A program made the translations under genes and the position numbers. Under the pieces are notes generated by a model. That model worked only from the letters and a program-made list of their open reading frames with translations. It ran no database searches and was not told the DNA's origin. 64,000 bases of DNA from Tetmemena sp. SeJ-2015 (lineage: Eukaryota; Ciliophora; Spirotrichea; Sporadotrichida; Oxytrichidae), in contig JAJKFJ010020788.1 in NCBI GenBank assembly GCA_027382625.1, positions 62,001-126,000 on the forward strand, read 5' to 3'. Below are positions 20,804-32,190 of the stretch, piece by piece. Position 1 is the stretch's first letter, and each line of letters begins with the position of its first letter.

Positions 20804-23800
20804 ATGCAGAGCAGCAATCAATCTCTTCCCTCAATTCAATCACATATTCAGAGAGAAATAATGAGAATCACTTAGTATTTATATTACGAGGATTAGCAAA
20901 CAACCCTCAAACTTTAGTCAGATAGACGAAAGTATTCTAACTAAAATTTCAGTCTCATAAGGGGAGAAAGACCAAATTAGTGCAGCTCTTTAGTAGAACA
21001 AGCAGACAAAGTATATAGATTTGGAATTCCTGCCTTCAAGAGAATCGCTTGGCAGCTATCTAGATGTTGCAGAAATAGCCGAGAAGCCAAATAGAATCAA
21101 ACCAAATCAGTTTTTTAATCAGTTTTAATTTAAATGAAGACTCTAAAGAAAGCTCAGGAGAAGACTAAGTAGTGTGGAGAAGATTGAGTGATGTGTACAG
21201 CAGTGTAATGACAAAAGGTAAACAGCTCATAGATGAAAGTGCGGTAACTTTAGATGGTTTGAAAGAGAGCTCTTTCCTTCAAAATAGATCTTTTACCACC
21301 GCAATCAAACTTCTGTTTGAAAAATGAAAATTAAATTAGCTTGCTAAAATCTTTTTGAAATTTTTTTGAAAAGTCTCCTCAGCTCGTGAGAAACATATTT
21401 GTGACTCAGGTAGTAACCACAAGCAGTAGGAGTGATGAAGATGATTTTGGAAGTGGGATTTACCAATTTAAGTTTTTCCTACGATTGGGCTTTTGCGGTG
21501 ACGTGGCACAACTGATCAAGGAGTTACGCCTGTGAATTACTTTAAATAGATTAAGTATTATATGCCCGTTAGGGGTTCTTAATTCCTAACTATTATTATT
21601 ATTATTAAGTTTTTCCTAAATGGAGAGCACAAGACAATTACTATAGATGACTACATTCCTTTCATTAAGGATAAAATGCTAAGCTCAAGTTCAATGAATC
21701 CTAATAGTGAAGTCTAATGGCTTGCTTTGATAGAGAAAGCATGGGCTAAAGTTTGTGGGAGTTATGAGAGTTCAAGAAGCATACATACTTTAGAAGTGCA
21801 AGATAAATTTACTCTAAATATAATTAGTACTGAAGCATTTGACGAACACAGCCGCAGTTATGATGCATCATGATTTCAAGGAGCCAGAAGAAATATGGAG
21901 AACTATCACAGAACAGACCAGGAAAGATCATGGGATAGTCTTTTGCAGTTCAGGTATAGAAAAGAATCCCCAAGAAGATCACTCTTAAAATGCCAGGATA
22001 ATTTTGATAACGAAGTTTATTTAAACTTATGATTCTAGCCATTAGAGATGCCTTCGAAATTACTCTTCCCAATAGCGACTAGAAAGTTAACTGCTCAAGC
22101 TAAATGACTTGTCAAACTAAAGTGAATGGGTCGGAGACTGGGGTGAGAAGAGCAACAAATGGGAGCCTTAAAACAACGGAGAAGAACTTAAGAAACTCCT
22201 AAACTACGACACAGTATATGCTCCTGGAAGTACTCTCTTCTACATTACTTTTGAAGATTACATTAACTATTACAACTCAACCTGCATCTCTAAAATACAC
22301 CACTCAAAACATTCTCTAAGATCTTTAGTGATTAATTATTTGTATATATTCTCCTTTCTTGAGGGAATATTTGAGACTCAGTCATATGCCAGGCTCTTTC
22401 GCACTCGCAAGGTTCTAAGTAAACCATCAGTAAGGGCAGAAATTGTATCTCACACTTCACTAATTTTCTAAAAGACTACTGCCAGATCACTATAAGAAAG
22501 CAAAGGAAATGGAATCAAGCTATGAAATTTCCAAAGCAAGAATTATTGTGGGTAGACAAGTGCCAACTGGCAAGACTATATCAAATGAAAATATGTATAT
22601 AATATGATTTACATTTATAAATGTGTTCATGGGACTGAAGAAGATCTGACAATGGAATTGAGTGATTTATAGCCCGGAAACTACATCATCTATATAGAAG
22701 TTGAGTGGGTCAAGCCAGAAATGCTAAGTTCCTTCGCCTTGTCAGCATTCTCTGACTAATCTATATCTCTTGAAGCAGCTGATAAGAATGAATATTCACT
22801 AATATTTGCTAATTAATTAAATGAGTACTATGTCCAAGAACAAGGAAAGCCAGGAAAGTATATCATCTTGGAATAGCTGATGCGATCAAGCGCACAGAAG
22901 AATGAGAAAAAGAGATCCTACTTTGAAAATTAAAAGGGAGAAGTTAAGTCACTGTTTAAGGTTATCTCCATGACTGATGGTCAAGGAGGAGATATAGGCT
23001 ACATCTACTATTCTAATTTTAGGCAGCCAGGCTAGACTGGGCCCCTTCCTCACATTCATGAGAAGCTGATTTTCAAAGACGTGAAGAATCTAAAGATTTA
23101 GGGCATCAATGAGGATAGCTAAGAGCTAGAGATTAATTTGAAGCCTGATCAAGACATCCTTTACTTGATTCATTTTATAATAATAAATGATGAGAAGAGT
23201 GGGACTTAGCACAGAAAGCTGCTCCTACAAACTTAGCAACTACACGCGTCTCTCTTATAAAGAGGAGATCACTCCTGAAGAGTATAGAGAAAGAGGAAAG
23301 AAAACTCAAATCACTGATGACGCAAATGGAAAGACTGTAGCTTACCATAATTTATCATAGCTACTTATTCTGTTACCTTATTTACTACCAGTAGTTTGTA
23401 TACATCCTTTAAAATGAAGATGGATTTGGATTCATGTTTGAGAACCTCGAGCCTGAGAAAATCTCTTGATTAAGATCTAACTTAATACTGAGAATTTGAG
23501 GGAGAAGGTCAAAAATCTTTTAAGTTAAGTTATTCTTTCTTTGATTTGTTAAGGTTGCCAAAGTACTTAAGCCTTCCTCTTCACCAGAAGACAGTCAGAT
23601 GTTCGCAGACCAGAAAGTGAGTAAAGTGATACTATGTTTGCGGAGGTTCCCTCTGAATGGAGACTATAAATTGAGCCTAATAGCTTCCAAACTAGACAGC
23701 TCTGCATCATCGACATCACAAAGAAAACTTCATTCAAGTATTCCTTCATTTTCAAGGTATTGGATTAGCAGCAAAGAGAAGATGAGCAAGGCGTGGTCAA

Positions 23801-24220
23801 AAGATTATATACACAGGGGTAGAAGTCTTAGATAGAGGCAGAGGGAAAGAAATACGAAATGTTCGTCTATAATCAGCTAATCAACAACAAGTAGTATTGG
23901 TTCTTTGAAAACAAGGAAAAAGACAAGGTTTCAAAACTCATTTAGCTTATATACAATATTTAAAAAAGACAAGGAATTCCAAGGCACATACACTTTCAAG
24001 TTGACAAACTTAGAGACGATCAAGGAAATACCGATGTTGCCTGGGATATCAGACTTAGTCCTTCCAAGTAAGAATTTCTTCTGCTCAAGATGATGGCAAT
24101 GGGAACCCAATTTACAAAAAGGATTCTTAGTCATCAGCTTTAAAAATTCTCTATGTGGTTGATCCTTTCGCCAAATGCGGAATCAGCTACTCGACTAGTT
24201 ATACTGTTAGATCAGTTTGA
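20804..24220 (+). CDS. Calpain-family protein lacking the catalytic cysteine
   Basis: From ATG 20804 to TGA 24218-24220 the pieces match a calpain (papain-like C2 protease family). They include YIDLEFLPSRESLGSYLD, VVWRRLSDVYSSVM, the linker-helix SPQLVRNIFVTQ, GIYQFKFFLNGEHKTITIDD and EKAWAKVCGSYE. The NPWG-region equivalent is SEWVGDWGEKSNKWE, followed by ITFEDYINYYNSTCISKI and two C2-like beta-rich domains (about 22600-24200, ending PFAKCGISYSTSYTVRSV). Where active calpains have GDCWF this protein has QNRSF (about 21280-21295), so the nucleophile Cys is replaced by Arg and proteolysis is not expected. Two IESs are firm (pointers TTTGAAAA and the 14-bp repeat). Several other frame changes near 20910, 21830, 22560 and 23560 are unresolved. 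Confidence 0.72.
21324..21372 (+). other. IES, pointer TTTGAAAA (calpain-like 1)
   Basis: Eight-base repeats are at 21316-21323 and 21365-21372. Removing 49 bp joins IKLLFEK to SPQLVRNIFVTQ. Confidence 0.9.
21482..21618 (+). other. IES with a 14-bp pointer (calpain-like 1)
   Basis: The repeat TTAAGTTTTTCCTA is at 21468-21481 and 21605-21618. Removing 137 bp gives YQFKFFLNGEHKTITIDD. Its core near 21495-21530 is GC-richer than the rest, and an ATT run (21592-21606) sits at its right end. Confidence 0.93.
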
Positions 24221-24443
24221 GCTAATTTTTAATTTTATGCCTAAATATTTCTTTTTTAAATTTATAATTACTATTTTCTTTTGTGCTCTATATCTTCATT
24301 CGATATAATAAAATAAGTTTAGTTATATAATCCCGTTACCTACTGCATTTTTGCTAAAATTCAAAAAAGTTAACTCAAAAATAGGAAGACTACTCTATAG
24401 AATATTCATTTTAATTTTAAAATCTTTCAAAATTGTGCCTCAA

Positions 24444-26260
24444 ATGGATTCATAAATCAAAAAAGCACCCATAGATATAATTTACAACTACGCTAAACAT
24501 GGATTAGTACATGCTAAGCGATGGTGCTCTTTCTGTGCGACTCGAATGCGGCTCATCAAAACTCGCCTAGACTATTTCGGTTACGTTTGGGTATGTCCAG
24601 TATGTTTTCAAGGGAAGTGAGTCACTTCAAGCACACCCATGAATACTATCAACCTCCTTCTCTTTGACTTTGCACTTTCAATGTGGGTAAGAAATGCTAC
24701 GCCTAAGATGGCTGGAGAAATGAGTTGTGGAGGCCACTCTCTATAGGCTCAATTCATGCTTTTTAGAAGAGCGTACACATTTTACATGAAAACAAAAGTG
24801 CTCCCATATCTAGTTCTTCCAGGACCTGTGGAGATCGATGAGGCTAAGATCGGAAGACAAAGATGGCATTTTAGGGGAGAGTTCCCCAAGAAAATTAAAT
24901 GGGCTTTTGGAATGTTCTGTAGATCAACTCATATCCCTATCATCTATGAGATTAAGTGCAAGGTTCACTCTTACTTAGTTTCAATTCTTAAGCGTCATAT
25001 CAGAGCTGGAACAGTAATGCACTCAGATCATCATTCTTCCTATGTGGTACTACGCTCAGCTAAGAGCTTGCTTGCAAATATGGCTTCTATCACTATTGGG
25101 TGAACCACTCAAATCTCTACGTTCATGAGAAGTTCTCTTTTGTAATGACTGGAAATATAGAAAGAGTTTGGAGTCAGCTTCGTCATATGATGATGCCTCT
25201 GAAATTTTAGCGCAGCTCAAAGCGCGTTGAGGAGTATCTTTGCACTTACATGCTGCAATAAATGATCAAGAATAAGCAGCGTGAATCTTGGACTCTTAAA
25301 ATGCTCAGAGACTTCTATCAACACCAGTTTTACATATTTCTGAAGAGTCGGAATAATGAAGAGGATCGAGTGCCAGGCTTGAGATCTATAGAAGATGTGA
25401 ACTCTAAGTTTGAAGAGGTGGGGATGTTCTTCAGGGACTATGATAGAGAGTACCATTCCAAAAGCTTGGCTTAGCACACTCTATTTAAGAATGAAGATTT
25501 AGAAGATGTTATAAAGCCTCTGACTAATTCTGACATTGACCCCTCTATCTTAAATTTACGGTACGACCCTCACAAGTATATGTTCTCAAGCGGCAGTTAT
25601 GCAGCAGGCCCCTCTAGTGGAAATAAATATAGAGAAGATATAGTGCTCAGTTTAGATAAGCGAGAGGATAAAGTCCTGCGCATAGAGTACATAAAATTCT
25701 ATGACGAAGATAACGGAACAGGGTGGTATAAAAAGCCTCATCCTGCAGAGATTAAATCAGTCTAGAAGGATTAGACTCTGGCTATTTAAGATGGCCTGTA
25801 GGATGGATAGTTTGGATATAATAAGAAGATCATATCTAGCTATGTAGACCTCACTGACTAAGAAGAAGAGGAGGAGAAAATATAAGATCAAGATTTAGAG
25901 TTTTTGGATAGCACCAAGACTAAAAGCAAAGAAACGATGGAGGAAGAATCAAGTGGAATTTAATAAGACAAGAAAAGCAAATAAACTATAAAAGCTCTTG
26001 TTTAAAAAGAAATAGCTCTGTAACAAAAACCACAGTTTCCTTATCAAGTGCCAGAGGAAGAAGAAATAGGAGGGGAATATCCGGGAATGGATGTATCTTC
26101 ACTCAATAGAGGCTCGGGTATAAGAAACTATTTCAAAATATTACATGAGAACTACCTTGAGGGAGGAGTGACGATGGCTTAATTAGCTCTTGAAAAGGAG
26201 ACTGAGAAAAATTTAGCAAGATTATCAGATGAAGATTTCAATAACTAATACTCCGATTGA
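24444..26260 (+). CDS. ISXO2/Merlin-type transposase-derived protein with acidic tail
   Basis: ATG 24444 to TGA 26258-26260 needs just one extra base near 25080 to give exactly 606 codons; no IES was seen. The N-terminus has a zinc ribbon (WCSFC ... WVCPVCFQ), as in IS1595/ISXO2 transposases. The catalytic core follows: VEIDEAKIG with the first Asp, VMHSDHHSSY with the second Asp, and NIERVWSQLRHM with the Glu, so the DDE triad looks intact. A C-terminal extension of about 250 residues is Glu/Asp-rich (DLTDQEEEEEKIQDQDLEF) and unlike a simple insertion-sequence protein. It could be a domesticated gene or a Merlin-like transposon. No terminal inverted repeats were found. It converges on the PLC gene with a 92-bp gap. 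Confidence 0.75.
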
Positions 26261-26352
26261 AGTCGCAAGATTAGTCAAACTTCAGTCGCAGTAAAATATA
26301 TTGTAAATAGATAAGAAAAGCAAGGTTAATTTTAAAGTAAGAATCTAATCTC

Positions 26353-29310
26353 TCACCTCTTGCTCTTTTGCTCTCCGTACTCTTGAAATGAAAATCTAAA
26401 CATAAGTTTGCATTTATTAGGCTTGAGGGTCATAAACATATGATTAAATAATTTAGTATTAAAAATTATATTTACTATTTTATCCTTCATCTCAACCACT
26501 CTATACCCTTTTCTAATTGTAGATATTTCAATGGCGTTCCAGCAAAGCAATGACTTGTCTCTGGGGTCTTCGTCCCAAACTTTAATAAGCAAGAAACTAA
26601 TCTCCTTCTTAATGAAGTAGTAGCATACCTCCTCGTTCCACACTGGATTGAAACCATTGTTTTAAATTACTTTGGAGGTAAAAGGAGGCTAGTTAGTCAC
26701 AAGTGGAGAATCAGAGGTAGTAATGAATTCTATAGTTACAAATGGGTCTACTATCTCTCTATCTCGAGACTTCTTAGGAATAGAGGAGCCACTTATCAAC
26801 TCTGCTGAGATTCTTCGAGTCCTTAAGTTTCCTTGCTCCAACAAGCCAAGGAGAAATTTAGATTTGTGGATGTAACCGCTGCTCCGCCCACCATTTGATT
26901 CGAAGAAACACTAGTTCAAAAGCATATTCTCGTCTTTCGTTTGATAGTTTAAGGCTACTATTTAAGCACCAAGGGACCAACCAAAGAGAGGCGAATAATT
27001 TGAAGAATCGAATCTTGTTCCCTTCGGATAAACTCTAGTGAAATTTATTAGGTGATGATCTATCATCTTAATCCTCCAAAAATATAAGGACCTTTTAAAT
27101 GAAAAATTACTCCCTTGATTATTTGGTGCGTGCTTCCTTACTTTGTTTTCATCCATGCTTACTATCTCCCATGCGTATAAGAACTTATTGAATGAGAAGT
27201 GGGCGCTAAACATGCTCGTTAAAGTCGAAAGAGTAATTGAAGCCTCCTTGCTGCTGTTATTCTTACTCAAGCCATTCATGATATCCTCTTTTTCCTTCTG
27301 AGAATATTTGGTTTAATTACTCTTAAGAAAGTTGCTAACTTCTAATTCATTATCAGGTCCGTTATCCTCAGTCATTAAATTCTAATCATCAATTATACTT
27401 ATTGTTGGAAGCACCCAGTTCGTTCTAGAGCAGCCCATACTCTATTTAATCTTCTCTCTCTGATTTGTGTATGAAAGCATTCTCCCCCAACTGATGTATC
27501 TTAAGATTCATCCATGTCACTAATTTCATAGTTTTCAATCATCTCCTATGTGTATTTTGCAGTTCGTTTTGATTTTAGCATAGACATTTACTTCTTAACT
27601 TTGCTTGTCTGATCAATTTTAAGTTCATTGTGATTGGCATTAGCATCCTTATTTGACATCCAATTTTCTGAGATTTAAGTCTAAATCTTTTTTGCTTTGC
27701 ACTTGACGACATACTTGTTCTTTAGGGCGTAGGGAGAGGGAAAGAGTGGCAAATCCCTTGGGTCTCTGATGCTTTCTAATCGATAATCAGTCCAGGTAAA
27801 AATATTCTCTTCACCCAAGATTTCTCTTAGATACTCAGCTATCACTTTCTATTACTTGTCACTGCAGTGCATTTTAAATTACAAATCAAAGATGAGAAAA
27901 CATTTCTAATGAAAGGACTACAGGGTAGGGGCTGTATTGAAAGGCGCATTCGTGGATAGCTTCAAGCACACTTTTGAAAGTAATGCTTGTAGTCACGGTG
28001 TATCCATGAGTAACCTTGGGCTCGTTTCCAGGACCGTCCCAGCAATCTATTTCCACACATCTGCATCCCGCTAGCAGCGATTCTTTGTACATCTCGATTG
28101 AAGACTCTCCCTTTAGCTGATGCCCTGTGAGGTAAGTATTATGAGTAGAGTTGCAGAAGTATTGGGAAAGAGAGAACGTCATATCTTGGTACACTTTGGC
28201 ACGCTTAGGTTTGAAAAAGCTATTGAGTTCTGTTGAGAATAGGTAGTAAGTGAAGTCTACCAAATCCATTCCATATACAAATTTTTGAGAAGAGTCAGTT
28301 GCAGAAGTCTCATCCAAATCTTCGATTCTGATAATTTTCTTTAACAGATCCTCGCACTCTTCGTAAGGCAAACTTGCTCCCTATTCTATTCTAAGAAAGT
28401 CATAGAGTTCTTGAGTATGAATCTTATTGCTCTGCCTGTTTTTGTACTTCTTGAATAGTTTCTTGAGCTCATCTCTTTGATGCAGTTCATCCATCATTTG
28501 AACGAACTCCTCAAACTCTAGATTCTTACTACGATTATCAATAAAACACGCAATGCTAGAGAGATGGATAATAGATTGGTGTCATGTTTGTTGAAAAGCC
28601 TGAGAATGTATCCCTCATCTTAGTCTATGTTCATTTTGTTTACGAGAATCTTAATTTCGTCTAAGGAGAGCACATGATCCATGTTCAAGTCCACTTCTGC
28701 CCACATGTTCTTGTAATACTACAGCCTTGCAGAGAGCATAGTGCCTGAAGAAATATAGCACTCATTTATTGCCATCTGAAGGCCAGTCAACCAGTACTGG
28801 TAAGTTTCAACTCTTAATAAATTCCATTTAGAATCTATTTTAATGGCGAATTTATATTCTTGGTGCGATAACGTCAAGAATTTAATTGCAAGCAATCTTA
28901 GAATCAGACTATTTGCTATCTCTAGAAGTGAAGACTACACTTATGCACAGATCTTCCTTGCCTTTGAGAAACTTGTGGTGCTTCTGCATTCTCTTAGAGT
29001 ATATTTTACCGAAGTGAATAGATTGAATGTCCAGAAGGTAAATAGAAAAATACAAATCTAAAACACTACAAAGGTTGATCCTAGATTTCAGTGGAGTTTT
29101 CTTGGGCGATAACCATTATAAGATTTACTAATTGTCCTTCAAGAGGAAAAATTTCCTAAGGTGAGGGTCTCCATAAGATGGGACTCTAAACAGAAATATA
29201 TTAGCGTCCTCTTAAAGATGTCTGCTTGAAGTATCGAGGCCTATATCAGTATAGGTGGGTGGCTGCTATGGGTACCACACATCCTTGTTGCTTTTGAAAA
29301 AGCCCTGCAT
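26353..29310 (-). CDS. Phosphoinositide-specific phospholipase C (delta-like)
   Basis: It cleaves PIP2 to IP3 and diacylglycerol at the plasma membrane. From ATG 29308-29310 (MQGFFKSNKDVWYPQQPPTY) the order is a PH domain (HLRKFFLLKDNQQILQWLSP), EF-hand-like helices (EVDLNMDHVLSLDEIKIL), the X box with CNSTHNTYLTGHQL, VEIDCWDG, KVTHGYT and VVLSLEM (both catalytic His and the Ca-binding Glu/Asp present), an acidic/basic linker, the Y box (YPKGTRFDSSNYSPLFGWSL and VALNYQTKDENMLLN) and a C2 domain ending at TGA 26353-26355. This is the complete PLC-delta architecture. One IES (pointer AAATG) interrupts the X box; further joins in the PH and EF regions near 29050 and 28600 are not resolved. Confidence 0.9.
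27875..27905 (-). other. IES, pointer AAATG (PLC)
   Basis: Plus-strand CATTT copies are at 27870-27874 and 27901-27905. Removing 31 bp joins VVLSLEM to HCSDKQQKVIAEYLREIL, the normal end of the PLC X box. Confidence 0.9.
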
Positions 29311-29339
29311 TTATTCACTTTTTACTTTACTCAAGAAGG

Positions 29340-29630
29340 AGATTTAATTAATTTTCAAATTCAATGAGACTTTCTTTATTATAATTCTGAGAAGGGAGAA
29401 ATTGGAATCAAAGATATTAAGAGTTTGCTATATTAAATCAGTGAAGAAATGGACCTGTAATTCCAACAAGCAGAGAAGTAGAGCAACATTAAGATTGAGA
29501 TCCTGAAGGCCTATGGGCTCACATTAGGAGATGTCTTTAATCTAAATCGACTAGCAATTTAAGCAGCAGAAATGTCTACTCAGAAAATTGCATATGAAAC
29601 CAGTATGATAAAAAATATCAAAGGTTAATG
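29340..29630 (+). CDS. Coding fragment, EF-hand-like, no start seen
   Basis: A frame from about 29370 to TGA 29628-29630 encodes FLYYNSEKGEIGIKDIKSL and continues through KAYGLTLGDVFNLNRLAIQ, ending SMIKNIKGQ. The acidic, helical pattern suggests an EF-hand-type or regulatory protein. No good ATG precedes it and an AT-rich break lies at 29345-29375, so its beginning may be removed by an IES or located elsewhere. It ends 29 bp before the carrier gene. Confidence 0.4.
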
Positions 29631-29659
29631 AGATAAAATCTTGTAATTTGAAATCTTTA

Positions 29660-30844
29660 ATGGGACAAGCAAACGATAACGAATCAAATCAAACTAGCAA
29701 AGAACAGGCCCAGTCGAAAGATACTTAAAATTCTAATGGCTCCGAACCATCCACAGGAGGGGCAAATACTGCACTAACTTCTATGATTTCAGGGTTGATT
29801 GCGTCCTCATTTGGAAAGAGTCTAATGCACCCAGTTGACACAATAAAAGCTAAGTTGCAGGTTTAGTCAGCTGAAAATAAAAGCAGAATTCATTCTTCTG
29901 GAGTCGATAAGTCATCTGGATTTGCTCAGAGATCAGTAATGCTAAACATTGTGAGGTAAACTATTCAAAGTGATGGCGTGGGTGGCTTGTATAGAGGCTT
30001 TGCAATAAATATCGCAGGTTCTATTCCAGCTGCTGGGATTTACTTTGGCAGCTACGAATTGTTCAAGAAAAATACTCTTCAGTACTCATACCTATAGCAA
30101 CATCCTTTCATCTCTTACCTTTTGGGCGGCATGTTTGCAGAGACCATGAGTTGCATTTTATTCGTGCCGATTGATGTTATTAAGGAAAGGAGGCAAGTTC
30201 AGTCTAACCTCAAAACTTTCAACTACAAGAACTGAAGATATTTAACAATTTAAATAGCCCAAATTTATAAGAACGATGTAGATGCAGTTCGTTAGGTGCT
30301 TCGAACAGAAGGATTGAGGGGTCTCTACAGAGCTTATGGAGCTACAGTAATGTCATTTGGGCCTTTCAGTGCGCTCTACTTTCTTTTTTATGAGAACATG
30401 AAAGGTCGGTTCGTTGCTAATGACGTCAACTCCTATCTCTCTAAGGACAAAAGAGTTGACGATGAAGGCACAAGGGCTTCTCATTAGCAGGATATTGGCT
30501 TTTTCCAGTCCATGTTTTGTAGTATGGTTGCAGGCGCTGGGGCAAGCGTCATTACAAATCCCCTTGATATGGCTAAGCTTCGACTGCAAGTATAAAGAGC
30601 AGGTCTCTAAGGTGGTGGCGACAAAAGCAATGAAAATTGTCATTTTTGTATTAAGCTAGTTCTACTATAAGCATATGCTTGATGGAGTTTATAAAATTGG
30701 GAGAGATGAGGGAGTAAGAGCGCTCTTCAGTGGCTCCTTGCTAGAATCATGTTCCATGTTCCTAATGTGGCAATTACAATGGGTTTGGTGGAAAAAATTA
30801 AACCTCATGTTTAATAAGCTCTGGATGGCAAAAAAGCTGAATGA
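29660..30844 (+). CDS. Mitochondrial carrier family (SLC25) protein
   Basis: Carriers of this family exchange metabolites across the inner mitochondrial membrane. ATG 29660 begins a hydrophilic N-terminus, then the three carrier repeats with their P-x-D-x-x-K/R signatures: HPVDTIKAKLQ, VPIDVIKERRQ and NPLDMAKLRLQ. Repeat ends GLYRGF, GLRGLYRAYGATVMSFGP and ALFSGSL are also typical, as is the final VPNVAITMGLVEKI. One IES (pointer AAGAAC) joins NYKN to DVDAVRQ. A roughly 22-bp segment near 30637-30658 must also go, and one base is missing near 30740 (SGSLARIMFHV); with these the length is 374 codons. The substrate is not predictable here. Confidence 0.87.
30233..30274 (+). other. IES, pointer AAGAAC (carrier)
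   Basis: Repeats are at 30227-30232 and 30269-30274. Removing 42 bp joins KTFNYKN to DVDAVRQVLRTEGLRG. Confidence 0.88.
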
Positions 30845-30994
30845 TCACAGCTTTAGTCAAATCTGTCTCAAGTATCTTATTTAAACTTTACTGAAAACTT
30901 AGAAAAGAAGCAGTTGATAAAATATTGTTATCTTGGATAGAATGATTTTAACTAAGTAGAATGGAGTTATAATTTAATTTCTGGAACTTAAATT

Positions 30995-31686
30995 ATGGCT
31001 TTCTTCGGTATCACATCGCTAGGTCCCCCTAACGTTTTCTAAACTTCTCTTGTTAATGCCCTGGGTATGCCTTCACTTTTATTATAAGCGTGTTGTAGGA
31101 ATAAACACCTTCTCAGAGGAAGAATTTAAGATAAGCTTTGACAAGGTGGACAGAGACAGAAGTGGCTATATCACTGCAAATGAAGTAGAGGACTTGCTGT
31201 TTGAAACCTACGGATTTCCACCCCTTGAAGAGGAAGTTAAGAGTAAGTGCTCTACTATCCAACTCTAAAAATAACTTATTCTCTGAGTGCACAATAAGTT
31301 TAACTATAGCTAAAAATAATTGTGCTCATCCACTTTGTTTAGTGTTCATGGAGGAGTTTGACACCAACCGCGACGGGTAGGTTACATGGGAGGAGTTCGT
31401 GCAAGCAATGGGCAGATTGAAGGAGAAGGTGAACAACAAGGCCTCTGGCGCCAGAGAGTACTAGTCCTTCACCAAAATGAAGGAGGATCGTTTCAAGCAC
31501 AAGCGTATGGGAAATGAACTCCAGGACAAATACAAGGTCCCTCTCACCTACAACCAGTCAGTTGGATTCAGACACAACGACGAGATCTCAAAGGATATCG
31601 TCAAGCAGGATAAAAAGCCAATCAGAAAGTGCCACGAAACTAAGTATGCTGAGGCAATGATCAAGACTGGAATTCACTTCTAGTGA
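30995..31686 (+). CDS. EF-hand calcium-binding protein (185 aa)
   Basis: ATG 30995 to TGA 31684-31686, minus two GT-AG introns (31065-31098 and 31243-31342), is exactly 186 codons. Two EF-hand loops are clear: DRDRSGYITANE and DTNRDGQVTWEE, both with the acidic residues at positions 1, 3 and 12. The C-terminus ends TKYAEAMIKTGIHFQ, a motif reminiscent of short repeats in ciliary microtubule-associated proteins. That location is inference. No IES was detected. Confidence 0.82.
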
Positions 31687-32190
31687 TCCAAATATCAGCT
31701 GCCCACATGCACCCACTACCAAACCAAAATCTGATATAAAGTTTAGCATTTAAATCTTAACTTAAGAAATTAACTTCTTATTCACAAATTTAACATATTT
31801 ATAATATTTTTCACAAAAATTTTCACAAATTTCACAAATACACAAGTAAGGGCATGATCTTAGGTTTGCTTAAACTGCTGAAGCTAGCGTTCTAATAATT
31901 TCCATTCAAGCTATGTGAAAATTATTAAGCATGGAGAAGCCCAACTTAAAACTCTCTTATCTTCTTAGGATCTTAGGGTAAATTTGGGACTACACCCACC
32001 TGTGGTGGCTTTATTTTTTCTTCTTTGTGATATTTGCACTGCTCAAATGCTGCATCTATAATGAATTTGCTGATTTGTTTAACTTTTAAATTCTATATTT
32101 CATTTTCCTTCTTAGAATTGGCTGAGTGATATCCTTTTAATGTTATCAAGCAACTCTGAGAATTGATTACTCTGTACTGTATACTGAACT
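31687..32190. other. AT-rich intergenic region
   Basis: This lies between the EF-hand gene and the tail of the phosphoglucomutase-like gene (convergent). It contains repeated TTCACAAA-type words around 31810-31845 and no supported gene. Confidence 0.6.
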
